From Thraustochytrium sp. TN22 (Eukaryota; Sar; Bigyra; Thraustochytrida; Thraustochytriidae): a stretch of DNA of 64,000 nt. The translations under genes were made by a program, and so were the position numbers. The stretch covers positions 1 to 64,000 of the forward strand of contig JABLUY010000060.1 of NCBI GenBank assembly GCA_013306675.1, in the 5' to 3' direction. Numbering within the stretch: the first letter of the stretch is position 1; each line of letters starts with the position of its first letter. The notes under the pieces were generated by a model that did no database searches, was not told where the DNA came from, and saw only the letters and a program-made list of their open reading frames with translations. Of the stretch, positions 44,316 to 54,027 are shown in pieces.

Positions 44316-45139
44316 ATGTTCGACCTGTCGCTGGGCCAGCTCATGGTCATCGGCGGCGCCGTGTACGCCCTGTTTGGGCGCGAGGAGATGGTGCGCGGCG
44401 CGCGCTACGCGGGCGTGCTGCTGGGGCGGTCCGTGGTGCGCGCGAACCACTACCGCGCGCGCATGACAGAGGCGCTGCAGTCAGAGAGCCTGTCGTCGGT
44501 GCGGCCGGAGCTGCGCGAGGGCTTCCAGAGCCTGATGGCGCTGCAGAACGAGATCCGCTCGGCGACCATGAACCCGGTCCATTCCGTGCAGCGTACGTTT
44601 GCGTTTGTTTGGGGGCAGAGGCGCGAAGAGGGAGGCGAGCGCGCGCGCGCCAAGCTGACGCTCTCTCGCGAAAACGATGCGACACAGACGCCGTCATGGC
44701 GGGTGTCGTGCAGCAGCAGCATCAGGGCGGCGGCCCGGGCGCGGACAAGCAGGCCGAGGCCGAGGCGCCGCGCAAGACGGAGACAAGCCACCCAGGGAGC
44801 GCTGCACTTCGCAGGGCGGCGGCGCCAGGTGCTGGTGGTGCCTACGGCACGGGCCTGGGCGTCTCGCAGCCGCGACCTTCAGGCATGGCGGCCGTGGCGA
44901 CCGCGGCAGGGGCCTCGGCGGGCGCGGCTGCGGGCGCCGCTGCCGCGGCTCGCGCGGCCCCGACGCTTTCTTTGGAGCAATTTCGCGGTGCGAGGCAGGA
45001 TGCCGGGATGCGCATTACCACGGAGTCAATGCAGGGCGGGGCAGACATCCTCTTGCGCGGACTCGAGTACCGGCGCATGGCCGCGGCGTACAAGACGCTG
45101 GAGCAGCAGCAGCAGCAGCAGAAACCGCCAAGAGCATAG
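44316..45139 (+). CDS. TatA/TatB-like twin-arginine translocase subunit, one intron
   Basis: Exons 44316-44592 and 44688-45139 join in phase 1 across a 95-base intron (donor GTACGT, acceptor CACAG) to give 242 residues. The N-terminus MFDLSLGQLMVIGGAVYALF is a short membrane helix starting at residue 4, followed by the Phe20-Gly21 hinge, acidic/basic residues, and an amphipathic helix (REEMVRGARYAGVLLGRSV): the layout of TatA and TatB, which form the pore of the pathway exporting folded proteins. The rest is Ala/Gln-rich, with a helical segment ending in a polyQ run. There is no presequence before the helix, as in other Tat proteins. In an organism without plastids the location would be the mitochondrial inner membrane; in one with plastids, the thylakoid. 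Confidence 0.65.
44593..44687 (+). other. intron of the TatA/B-like gene
   Basis: GT-AG intron of 95 bases, donor CAGC|GTACGT, acceptor GACACAG|ACG, phase 1. Splicing moves from the frame of the membrane helix to the frame of the Ala/Gln-rich tail, the only one that then reads as protein. Confidence 0.75.
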
Positions 45140-45232
45140 CGCGGAACCTCCTCAACATAATAAATGCAACACTCAGCTGTATAATTTAGTGGCCGTGCAC
45201 GACTGTGCCTCTCTCTCGTTTTCCATCGGTGG

Positions 45233-47005
45233 TCACTTCTTGACGTCAGCCATGGCCTGGACGGCAAAGGCGACGGCCATGGCGCCCGGGTCCGGGACGC
45301 CGCGCATCTTCTCGTCAGGGATGTAGTTGCTGCGGCCGGCGGAAGCGTTCATCTCGGCGGTAGACTTGGCGCCCTCGGTGGCCTTGGCGGCGAGCTTGTC
45401 GATATCGGTGGAGAAGTCCTTGGTCATGGCGTGCAGGGCGTCGAGCATGGTGCGCATGCCAGGCTCGGCGCCGCCGTAGTGCGTGATGGCGTTGCAGCCC
45501 TCCTTGAGCGCGGCGCCGTAGTCGAGGTCGTGCTGGAGGTGGGTGCCGACGCAGTTGAAGAAGATGGAGGAGACGGCGCCGGAGGTGCCGCCCATCTTGC
45601 GCGCCTGCTCGGCGATCACGGCCATGGTGAGGGCCGGGCGCGAGAGCGGGAGCTTGCCGGCGTCGAGGACCTCGAGCACCATCTTGGCGCCGTGCTCGAA
45701 GGTGTGGCCAGCGTCGCCATCGCCGCAAATCTTGTCCCACTCGGTGAGCTTGTGCTCCTTCTCAATAAGAGCGTTGGCGGCGGCGCGGATGCGCTTCTCG
45801 AGGAGCTTGGACTGGTCCTCGGGGATGGACGGGAACTTGCTGCCGGAGTCGTCCTGGTCGGCGGGCGCGGCAGCCGGCTTGACCTTGGTCACCTCGGTCT
45901 CGCCGGCGAAGGAGGAGACAGGGCCGGGCCAGCCGAGCGTGGAGGTCTGGGCGTCGAGCATGGTGAGCAGCTTGGAGCCGTCGAAGGACTTGTCCAGGTC
46001 GAGGGCGAGCAGCGAGAGCGAAAAGCCCTGCATCTCGAGCGAGGTCATGATGGGGCCGGCGTAGACGCGCTCGACGGAGAGCTGGTAGGCGGCGCCGGTG
46101 AGCTGGCGCAGCGCGCTGTGGCAGATGCCGTAAATCTCGATGGGCGTGGTGCCGCCGGTGTTGTTGACGAGGAGCGCGACGCGCTTGGGCTTGGCGCCGT
46201 CGAGCTTCTGGAAGTCGTCGAGGATGATGTCGGTCAGCTTGGCGACGAGCGCGTCGGTCTCGAGCAGGTCGAGCGTCTCGCGGCCCGGCTCGCCGTGGAT
46301 GCCGAGACCGAGCTCCATCTTGCCGTCGTCCGCGGCGAGGCGCGTCGAGAGCGGCTTGCCGGGAACGTTGCAGACGCTGAGGGCCACGCCCACGGTGCGC
46401 ACGGCGCTGCTGACGGCCTCGGCCGCCTTGAGCACCTCCTCGAGCGAGGCGCCACGCGCCGCCTCGGCGCCAGCAGCCTTGTGCACGAGCACCGTGCCGG
46501 CCAGGCCGCGGCGGCCAGTGACGCCCTTGCCACTGAGCGCCGCGTCGTCGCCCACGATGACCATCTCCACCTTGAAGCCCTCGCTCTTGGCCTGCTCGGC
46601 CGCCAGACCGAAGTTGAGGCGGTCGCCCGTGTAGTTCTTGACAATGAGCAGGCAGCCCTTGGGGCCGGTCACCGTGCGGATCGTCTTGAGAATGGACTCG
46701 GTGCCCGGGCTCGCGAAAACGTTGCCGCAGACCGCCGCCGTGAGCATGCCGGGCCCGCAGTAGCCCGCGTGCGACGGCTCGTGGCCCGAGCCGCCGCCCG
46801 AGATCAGCACAACCTGCTCCTGCTTGACCTTTTCAAAGTCCGCGCGCACCATCACGTTCATGCCGTCCAGCTTCAGCACCTGCTTCGGGTGCATCTGCGC
46901 CATGCCCTCCAGCATCTCCTCCACGCACTTGGCGCCATTCTCGTTCACGAACTTTTTCGCCACGGGGCCCTTGGCGCCCTCCTCGCTCGACGTCTTGCCG
47001 CCCAT
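45233..47005 (-). CDS. DAK1: dihydroxyacetone kinase (DAK), single-chain DakK-DakL type
   Basis: A 590-residue ATP-dependent kinase of dihydroxyacetone and glyceraldehyde. The N-terminal DakK domain (1-350) has GGGSGHEPSHAGYCGPGM from residue 68 and the substrate-anchoring His237 in GIHGEPG, which forms a hemiaminal bond with the substrate. The C-terminal DakL domain (about 390-585) has the Mg-ATP aspartates in GDGDAGHTFEHGA near residue 424. Length and order match yeast and animal enzymes. The start is the ATG at 47005. The convergent TatA/B-like gene ends 93 bases away. Confidence 0.96.
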   Translation of the reverse strand: MGGKTSSEEGAKGPVAKKFVNENGAKCVEEMLEGMAQMHPKQVLKLDGMNVMVRADFEKVKQEQVVLISGGGSGHEPSHAGYCGPGMLTAAVCGNVFASPGTESILKTIRTVTGPKGCLLIVKNYTGDRLNFGLAAEQAKSEGFKVEMVIVGDDAALSGKGVTGRRGLAGTVLVHKAAGAEAARGASLEEVLKAAEAVSSAVRTVGVALSVCNVPGKPLSTRLAADDGKMELGLGIHGEPGRETLDLLETDALVAKLTDIILDDFQKLDGAKPKRVALLVNNTGGTTPIEIYGICHSALRQLTGAAYQLSVERVYAGPIMTSLEMQGFSLSLLALDLDKSFDGSKLLTMLDAQTSTLGWPGPVSSFAGETEVTKVKPAAAPADQDDSGSKFPSIPEDQSKLLEKRIRAAANALIEKEHKLTEWDKICGDGDAGHTFEHGAKMVLEVLDAGKLPLSRPALTMAVIAEQARKMGGTSGAVSSIFFNCVGTHLQHDLDYGAALKEGCNAITHYGGAEPGMRTMLDALHAMTKDFSTDIDKLAAKATEGAKSTAEMNASAGRSNYIPDEKMRGVPDPGAMAVAFAVQAMADVKK

Positions 47006-48291
47006 CGTCCCAGACTCGTCTCACGAAGCGCCCTTGGCCTCGCCCGCGCCCTCGCTCGCTCGCTCGCTCGCTCGCTCTCTCGCTCGCTTTCGATTCAGGT
47101 CTGCCTCGCCGAGGCGAGGCTCATCTCTGGTCAGAAGCAATCATCTCCCTTCGACGCAGAGCAGCTTGCCTGCCAGGCAGACTCGGACGGCGCTTGACGC
47201 GCCGCGAGCCCGGCGACGCAGAGCGTCGCGGAATCGGACTGCTCGAGGGCGATCACAAGCTAGCTTCTTCTCAAAGCTGGCCGCCGTACGCCACTCTTGG
47301 AATCGAGGCCGTTTGGACCGCTCGCGGCGGGCTGGTGAACCTCGAACCGGCAAGTTAGCGCAGGCGATCTTCGGGACGGGCACCGCGAGCACGCTCGCGG
47401 TGCCGTGCCGTGCCGTGCCGTGGCGTCGCGGCACGCTGCGCAACGCGGCGCGACGCGGCGCAAAAGTGCCAGATTTGCTGCAACTACAAGTAGTCAGCTT
47501 GCCGCGCTGCCGCCGCGCTGCCGCCGCGAAGGCGACCTGTGCAAGACCTTGGCGCTCGCCGGGTGCGAGGACTCGCGGACCATGAGGGCGCGGCCGCGCA
47601 GCGAGCAACTTCGGCTTGCAGCTGATCAGCAGCCTGATCAGGGCCGGGCCCGAGGCGAAGAGCGCGATCGCAGCCCTAGGCCAGCTCAGCTCAGCTGAGC
47701 CACGTCCACATGCATTGCATAGCAGCATCCTCTGTAGTTACGTACGAGCGCTTGCAGCCGCGAGCGCTTGGGTTAGACTCCCGCCAGGCGGGCCAGCCAG
47801 TCGTCCGCGCGGCCCGGCCGTCAGGACTGTCGATCATCCGTGATGATGTCCGTCCACCTCGCCGTGCCTGAGAGCGACGATCACGAGCGAACGAGGGTCA
47901 GCGGCGCAGTCACGTTTAGCACTGACACTGGCACTGCACTGCAGTGATGAAGGCCGGCCACTGCAGGCAGAGCCTCGGCCATCATCGGGGCCGCCGCACT
48001 GACGGCCACCGAGTTCCTGACGGAGTCAGCACAAGCTTCATGCCGCGCTCGGCTCGCGGCTGCGAGACGCCGGCGGGGCGCGCCCCGCGCGGCGCTTCTC
48101 TCCTGCGCGGCCTGCCGGCAGTCCTGAGTCGCGTGAAGCGAGCCGACCAAGCCTGACGCGACGCCGAAGGCGCCGCTGGCAGCCACCTCGTCCTCGTACC
48201 CTACCCACACAAGCACCGCGAAGAAGACACCGTCAAGTTGCCGGACCTGACAGGTGACAGGGAGAGCGCCGCGCGCGCAGACAAACGGTGA
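47006..48291. other. 1.3-kb divergent intergenic region
   Basis: Lies between the starts of dihydroxyacetone kinase (minus) and the 2OG oxygenase (plus). Only GC-driven open frames are present. CTCG tetramers run at 47057-47088 and TGCCG pentamers at 47399-47422. No RNA gene is recognised. Confidence 0.5.
47057..47088. repeat. CTCG tetramer run
   Basis: Seven to eight copies of cgct/ctcg with one CTCT interruption, about 50 bases upstream of the dihydroxyacetone kinase start. Similar CTCG runs occur near 23036 and 51950. Confidence 0.75.
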
Positions 48292-48485
48292 ATGGCTCCG
48301 CTGGCCGGCGGCGCGCGCGACCTGGCCCTGGGGCGCGCGATGGCGGCGAGGTCCAAGGCGCGCGCGGCGGCGGCGGCGGCGGCGCGCGCCAGGAAGGCCG
48401 AGGCCGCGCTCTTTTGGCCGCGGCTGCTGGCGCTGGCCGTGGCGCTCCTGGCGGCCGCCGGCGCGACGCTGGCGCTCGACGCGCA

Positions 48486-48529
<44 letters not shown>

Positions 48530-49308
48530 CGGCGACCGTGGAGGCCGCGCCACTGGGAGAGCCGTGGCGAGAAGAGGTCGAGCGACGGCCGCTGCAGGGC
48601 GAGGCAGAGGTGGTCGGCTGCCACGTACCGCGCACGTGGCGGCACGTAGAGGACGGCTTCTTCTCGGACGAGGAAGTGGATACGCTCTTGGGCATGGTGC
48701 AGCGCGGCATGAAGGCGAGCCGCAGCTCGACAGGAGGGCCCACGATCCTGGACGTCAACTCGGGTTTCATGAAGGACGCCGAAGGCGTGCAGGCCATCTA
48801 CGGGGGGAAAGACGCTGTGACCTTTACCGCAGAGGAGTACGCAGTCTACGCGCGCATGTTCGACCGCATCCGCGAGCGCATCATGGACATCAACGGGCTC
48901 GAGACGCTCTACTTCACCGCGCCCACCTTTGTGGCTCGCATCATCGGCAACGAATCATGGGCACCGCGCGAGCTGCACGACGAGTACTGGCACCCTCACA
49001 TTGACAAGGAGAACACGCACCACTACGACATGAGCGGCCTCGTGTATCTGACGACGCATGGCGAGGACTTTGAGGGCGGCGAATTCGTCTTTCTGGACGC
49101 GGACCGCCCGCAGACGGTGGTGCGCCCGCGCCGGGGGCGCTTCATCACATTTTCCTCGGGCGCCGAGAACCCGCACCGCTTCACGCCCGTCACGAGCGGC
49201 ATTCGCTACGCGTTCTCCATGTGGTTCACCTGCAATCCGGCCTACAAGTTCAACACCTTTCTCGATGGCAAGGTGCATCGCGCCTTCAACCGGCGCGACG
49301 AGCTCTGA
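48292..49308 (+). CDS. ER 2-oxoglutarate/Fe(II) dioxygenase, prolyl-4-hydroxylase-like
   Basis: A 338-residue type II membrane protein. A short Arg/Ala-rich cytosolic head precedes one membrane helix (about 40-62), then a polyQ run (66-79) and the lumenal oxygenase. The iron ligands are His236-x-Asp238 (WHPHIDKE) and distal His295 (NPHRF); Arg305 (GIRYAF) binds 2-oxoglutarate. The C-terminus is RDEL, an ER retrieval-type signal. Family members hydroxylate prolines or related substrates of secretory proteins; the closest domain layout I know is the membrane-anchored OGFOD3 type. The start is the ATG at 48292; the coding sequence has no intron. Confidence 0.88.
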
Positions 49309-49559
49309 TCGTTCAGCTGTGCTGCCTTGACCTGTTCTATAGTATAACACGTACCACGTAAAAAAAGAAAGAAGTTCGCACATCATTTACTTGGTCTCTC
49401 AACGAGTGAAAAGGGGTGGTGGTTAAGTAATTGCAAAAGAGAAGGGGCGGATTCGCCGCCTGGGCGGGCGCGCTCGGGAAGCCAGCCTCATGCTGCAGAA
49501 AGAGCTCAAGAGCTCAAGCAAAGCTCGACAGCCGGGGTTGTTTGGACCTGGCGCATGCT
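49309..49559. terminator. shared 3' region of convergent genes
   Basis: 251 bases between the stops of the oxygenase (plus) and the cellulose-binding protein (minus). The AT-rich patch ATAGTATAACACG at about 49337 and the A-run at about 49360 may end the oxygenase transcript. Confidence 0.3.
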
Positions 49560-50825
49560 CTACAAAGCGACCTGGCACGTCGACATGAACGGGCCCTCCG
49601 GCACACAGCTGAGACCGGTGCCGCAGTTGAAAAGGTTCATGTGTGCCAACTCCTGCGGCGAGTTGGCGCCGCCGCAGATCTCGCCTTCGCCCAGCACGAT
49701 GGGCACGCACTGGCTGTAGTAGGAGCTGGACCGCTTGCAGTACGAGCCAGACGTGCAGCAGGTCGGGCCGGTGTAGCTCGCATCGCCGCCGCACGTGCCA
49801 AAGAGCTCCGCGACGCCGTCCTCGCAGGTCTGCTGGCCAAAGTACATGCCGCGGTTAAGCAGGGCACTTCCGGCCATGCGGCCCTCCTCGTAGGTAATGT
49901 GCACCTGCGAGCTGGGGTGCTCCACGACGAGCTGCTTCATGGCGCTCGCCACAGCGGCCAAGCCCATCCAGTCCGCAGTCATATAGCGCGCCATCATGAT
50001 CATGTCGACGCCCGTGGTCGCCGCGTCGCACTTGAGCGGGATTTCGACGCAGGCCTCCGGCAAGCTGGGCACGGACACGATGGCCGAGGGTGCATACGAG
50101 TAGTAGACGTCCTCCGCGCGGAAGCCGGCCGGGTTGTCCGCGGTGAGCGTCGGGCGCAGGTTGGAGCGTACGTAGATGCCCAGGTTGCGCACGATGTTGC
50201 CGATTTGGTACGGGTTGTTGCGCTGCGAGTCCGTGCAGACCGTGGCGGACGACAGATCGAGGCGGTTCCACAGCTCGAGTAGCTTCTTGTGCTGCACGCA
50301 GCCCGCGGCAACGTGGCTGGGCCAGCCGCCCCGCGCCTCGTCCCACGCCGGCGTGGCCGAGTCGAGCCCGCATGAGCTGCGGTAGTCGGCCTCCTCGAAG
50401 AACTGGTACCAGCTCACGTTGCCATACTGGCCCAGAAGCGAGTTGGCCGCCACGTTCTCCGCCATCATGATATCTTGCCACGTCAGGTCAGTGGCGTTCT
50501 CCTCATAGCGCTGCGAATAGAACGTGCACACGCCCGGATACTTGTCGCAGTCCACGGGGTTCGTCACGTTCGGTACCTGGAAGTTGGACCCCACGATGCT
50601 AGGGTACTGGTACGTGGCCGGCATGAAAGGCGGCCGGGTCAGCTCGTTGCGCGAGAGCAGCATGGCCTGGCCTGCAGCCACGGCCGCGTCGAGGCAATCG
50701 AACTTGCCCGCCAGGTAGTCATCCTCGATTGCCCAGACCATCACGTTGTAGACTGCCTCACTCGGCTCGCTGAGCGCCACCACGGCGGCAGCCACCAACG
50801 CCAGAGCGCGCGTGCCCGGCGCCAT
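49560..50825 (-). CDS. secreted protein with fungal-type cellulose-binding module (CBM1)
   Basis: 421 residues, intronless, with a signal peptide (first 24 residues, cut after about SEPSEA). The main body (25-340) is Cys-poor and not recognised; it has N-glycosylation sites and conserved-looking Trp/Tyr segments. Residues about 342-376 (GTCGGDASYTGPTCC, then SGSYCKRSSSYYSQC) match the family-1 carbohydrate-binding module with its paired cysteines and aromatic face, which binds cellulose. A further Cys-containing tail follows. No glycosidase motif is visible, so it may be an expansin-like or structural wall/adhesion protein. The start is the ATG at 50825. Confidence 0.8.
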   Translation of the reverse strand: MAPGTRALALVAAAVVALSEPSEAVYNVMVWAIEDDYLAGKFDCLDAAVAAGQAMLLSRNELTRPPFMPATYQYPSIVGSNFQVPNVTNPVDCDKYPGVCTFYSQRYEENATDLTWQDIMMAENVAANSLLGQYGNVSWYQFFEEADYRSSCGLDSATPAWDEARGGWPSHVAAGCVQHKKLLELWNRLDLSSATVCTDSQRNNPYQIGNIVRNLGIYVRSNLRPTLTADNPAGFRAEDVYYSYAPSAIVSVPSLPEACVEIPLKCDAATTGVDMIMMARYMTADWMGLAAVASAMKQLVVEHPSSQVHITYEEGRMAGSALLNRGMYFGQQTCEDGVAELFGTCGGDASYTGPTCCTSGSYCKRSSSYYSQCVPIVLGEGEICGGANSPQELAHMNLFNCGTGLSCVPEGPFMSTCQVAL

Positions 50826-51368
50826 CCTGACTCCTGACCGAGACTTGAAACGAAAGCAGAGCGTCGGGGAGGCGGAGACGGGCTATACTAGTTTGCGGAG
50901 CCGTGGCGCGCCCCCCCTGTATCTGGGCAGGCTGGGCGTCGTCCGCTCTTTTCTATGCTTGGTGCGGGCCGATGCTACGGGTCTGCCAGACTCTGCCTGC
51001 CCGGCGGCACGCTCGGTGCGGGCCGTGAGCCACTCGACAGGCAACGGCGAGCGACGGCGGCGACCCAGAGGCTCGGGTCTCCTGGATTGCGTCCCTTTCT
51101 TGGGCCAGGACCAACGTCCACGGGGCTCGCTGACGCCTCCCCGAGCAAGGGGTCACCGACGTTTCGCGATCGATCTGTGACAGCGAGCGCACGGCCACGA
51201 CGGCGAAAGATTGAAGGCATTTTCGGCGCGGGTCGTCGCGCTCTCAAGGCAGCGGCACCCACTCCTCGTACCGGGTCGACTTTCCGCGCATCATGCGGGC
51301 CAACGTGGGACAGGCCGCAAGCCACACAGATCGTTGCGCCGGCCCCGATGTTGCTCTGGCCGCCGTCG

Positions 51369-51449
51369 ATCGAGGCGAGGCGAGGCGAGGCGAGGCGAGG
51401 CGAGGCGAGGCGAGGCGAGGCGAGGCGAGGCGAGGCGAGGCGAGGCGAG
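51369..51449. repeat. CGAGG pentamer array
   Basis: About sixteen perfect tandem copies of cgagg in 81 bases. Because five is not a multiple of three, all frames through it encode the same RGEAR/AEARR-type repeat, which explains several false open frames here. Confidence 0.95.
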
Positions 51450-53536
51450 CCGAGCAAGGTGCAGTGGCGAAGCTGCCCTGAGCCGGACTTGGATGGGCAA
51501 GCAGCCAGCAACCGTTGCACCGCCCCGGCCTCCAAACCTCCGAAGCTACCATCCATTCTTCTTGCCAAGCTTGCTTTGCTCCTCCTTGCGTGGCGTGCCA
51601 GTTGCCGAGGCCAGTGGCTGCAGTGGCGCTTGGAGAGAGGTTGTCCCGAACCGCTTCTGTCTGTCTGTCCACCCGGGGGCGCCCAGCCACCTGGTCGCGC
51701 TGGCTGTGAAGTGAATGTAGTCCTTGTCCCACTTGCAGAGGGAGACCTCGTGCGTCCCTTTCAAAGGAAAGCCAAGCTGTCGCGCCGTGGGACTGCGCCG
51801 TCGGCGGCGCACCGTGACCGAGCGCGGCGATGTGGAAGCAAGCCATCAGGCACGCACTCCTCGCCGGGCTTGCCTCTGACTCACATCAAGCGGCACGCGA
51901 GCCCGTGGGACCAACGGTGTGACTGGCTTCTCGTCGCTCACTCGCTCAGCTCGCTCACTCGCTCGCTCGCTCGCCAATCGTCATCAGGCTCCGAGTCATC
52001 GTAATTCAATGGCTGGCACGGTACCTAGCGGCAGTACGGCACTGGCAGCCGCTCGTGCTGCGTGCTGCGTGACCTGGTTGCTGCTGGTTGCTGCCTTCAA
52101 CTTGGCTCAAACGCGGTGGCTTTCATCGACTCCACGACGGCACTTGGCCCGACCGGCGACAAGGCCATGACGGCAACTTCTTGACGGTGAGTGGGTTTGC
52201 TCCTTTCGCGCGCGCCCGGTCCCGACTTCATCGGTCACGACATGGTTCAAGTTGGTTGGTGGCGCCCTTGCAGTGCCAGCTCTTGCAAGGCTCGCGGCGT
52301 CACGACTAACTAACGTTAGCGCGAGCACCGGAGGCGGCTGCTGCGGCGCCGTTGGCCGTCGTGCCACTGACGGCCTCACGGTCGCCGACGGCGGCGGCGC
52401 CACGGCGCCGCCGCCGTATTCCTGGCCGTTAGGCCGGTTGGCGATCAGCAAGGCCTTTTCTTTCTGGCAGTCCGAGTCCGAGTCTTTTGGCCTGTCTTTC
52501 TCTCTCAAATTCCTCTGCAACTGTTCACCGGCACCGACCATGCAAGCGGCGGCACGTGTGGACTTGGACTCGGAGAGGAGGTTTTTTTGTTGCTTCGCTA
52601 CCACCATACGCTTTGACGAGATGAAATGGTAGATGAGAAGGCTGGTGAGCTGCTTTCGGAGCAGCACTAGTGGTGGGCCAGGCCTGGCCGAAAGGGCGGG
52701 GCCCGGGGGAGGAAGGGAGGGGGGGTCCAAGCACGCAATGATGCATCCAGCTTGTAGCTGAAGCTTTGTAGCTCTAAGCAAGAAGCTAGGGACGCCGTTC
52801 CTGGATTTAGCCTCGGGAAAAATGGTGGAGGGTGGGCACAACGCGTACAACGCCATGCCGCATGCGCGCGCGCGAGAGAGAGAGCGTCGCACCCGTCAGC
52901 CCCCCACACCGTGCAAGGTCTGATCTGGCTGCAGCGCAGCAGCTGCGCATGATGTCGAATGCCATGCTGAGCATGCTCGCACAGAGACCGAGAGCCCCCG
53001 CAAGCCAGCAAAAAAGGCAAAGGAGGAAAGGCGAGAAGAAACAACCGACAGCCACTGGCAAGAACAGCAAGTAGGCCTAGAGAGGTTGCCGGAGGACGCG
53101 GAGGCGCCGCATCGGAGCAGCCGGACCGAGTCGGACAGTACCGCGGGCGGTCAAATGTCGCCGAGCACCAAGGCTCCTCGGCGGGCCCGCCGCCAGTCTT
53201 GCTCGCTGACGACAGACGTACTCCACGGCGCTACTTAGAGCTATCGTGTCGTGTGGAGCAGAGAGCAGCAGTAGTGCCGCGAACGGACCCAGGGCCAATC
53301 TTGCGCCGCCCCTACCATCTGGGCCGGACCCTCGTTGCTACGAGACTGGAAAGAGCGATTCGCCCATTCGCAAAGGAGGTGCAAACCTGTCGGAGGAGCG
53401 TGACCGTGGCTTGACGTGGTGTGATTGTGGCGTCGCTTGGGCGTGGCGTATTGCCTCCACGCCGGTGCCAGAGTGAGATCGCGGCGGGCTCGACGGTCGC
53501 CGTAGCAGACCGAGCAGCACACGGGACGGGAGCTGT

Positions 53537-53610
53537 TGCTCGTGCTGCTCGTGCTGCTCGTGCTGCTCGTGCTGCTCGTGCTGCTCGTGCTGCTCGTGCT
53601 GCTCGTGCTG
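53537..53610. repeat. GCTGCTCGT 9-mer array
   Basis: About eight tandem copies of gctgctcgt lie 60 bases upstream of the next start codon. Confidence 0.9.
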
Positions 53611-53670
53611 GTTGCGCTGCTCGTACTCTTGTCTGCAGAGCGTCGCTCCTAGCCGCATCAGGTGCCAAGC

Positions 53671-54027
53671 ATGGCACTTCGGAAACATGGCCTCGTGCTC
53701 ATCGCGCTCGTCGCGGTGGCCCTGATCGCGAGCTCAAGGGCCTTCGACATCGTTTCTCCGGTGCCAGAAGGCTTTGAAACTCATATCTACAGCACCAAGT
53801 TTGGGCGCTTCTTCGGCAAGCAGACGTGCGAGCGCACGGTGGCTCCTGTCATGCCGCTGGTGACCGGAGACACCATGTGCAGCTCGAGCTGGAAGGGCAA
53901 CTATACGGGCAAGATCATCCTCGTGATGGATATGGTCTACCTCTTTGATACCGTCACGCGGAGCACGGGCGAGACCGTCGCCTTTAAGACCGCATATCCC
54001 AATCCCATCGCCCTAGACGGAGTTTAA
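53671..54027 (+). pseudogene. 5' part of a split PA-domain membrane-protein gene (signal peptide and start of PA domain)
   Basis: The ATG at 53671 starts a signal peptide (LVLIALVAVALIASSRA) and an extracellular region with paired cysteines that reaches SSSWKGNYTGKIILVMD at 53931. That is the first half of a protease-associated (PA) domain, whose next residues should resemble x-G-x-C-S-x-x-D-K. Exactly such residues open the plus-strand frame at 56330, 2.4 kb away, beyond the decayed transposon. After 53931 the frame runs 31 more codons of unconvincing sequence to a stop. It is either a separate small secreted protein (118 residues) or, as I prefer, the 5' portion of the gene continued at 56330. 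Confidence 0.55.

Larger units (their letters stand above)
50826..53670. other. 2.8-kb gene-poor region
   Basis: No reading frame on either strand shows a family motif, signal peptide or balanced composition. It carries a CGAGG pentamer array (51369-51449), a CTCG run near 51950 and the 9-mer array at 53537-53610. An unrecognised spliced or RNA gene cannot be excluded. Confidence 0.5.

Noticed and set aside
45431-47197. 588-codon plus-strand frame opposite dihydroxyacetone kinase
   Set aside because: Composition (Glu/Val/Leu/His repeats) is that of a complementary shadow; the minus strand carries all DAK motifs.
47300-47420. Possible tRNA-like or structured RNA around the TGCCG repeats
   Set aside because: No T-loop consensus or cloverleaf could be assembled on either strand; the repeats alone explain the pairing potential.
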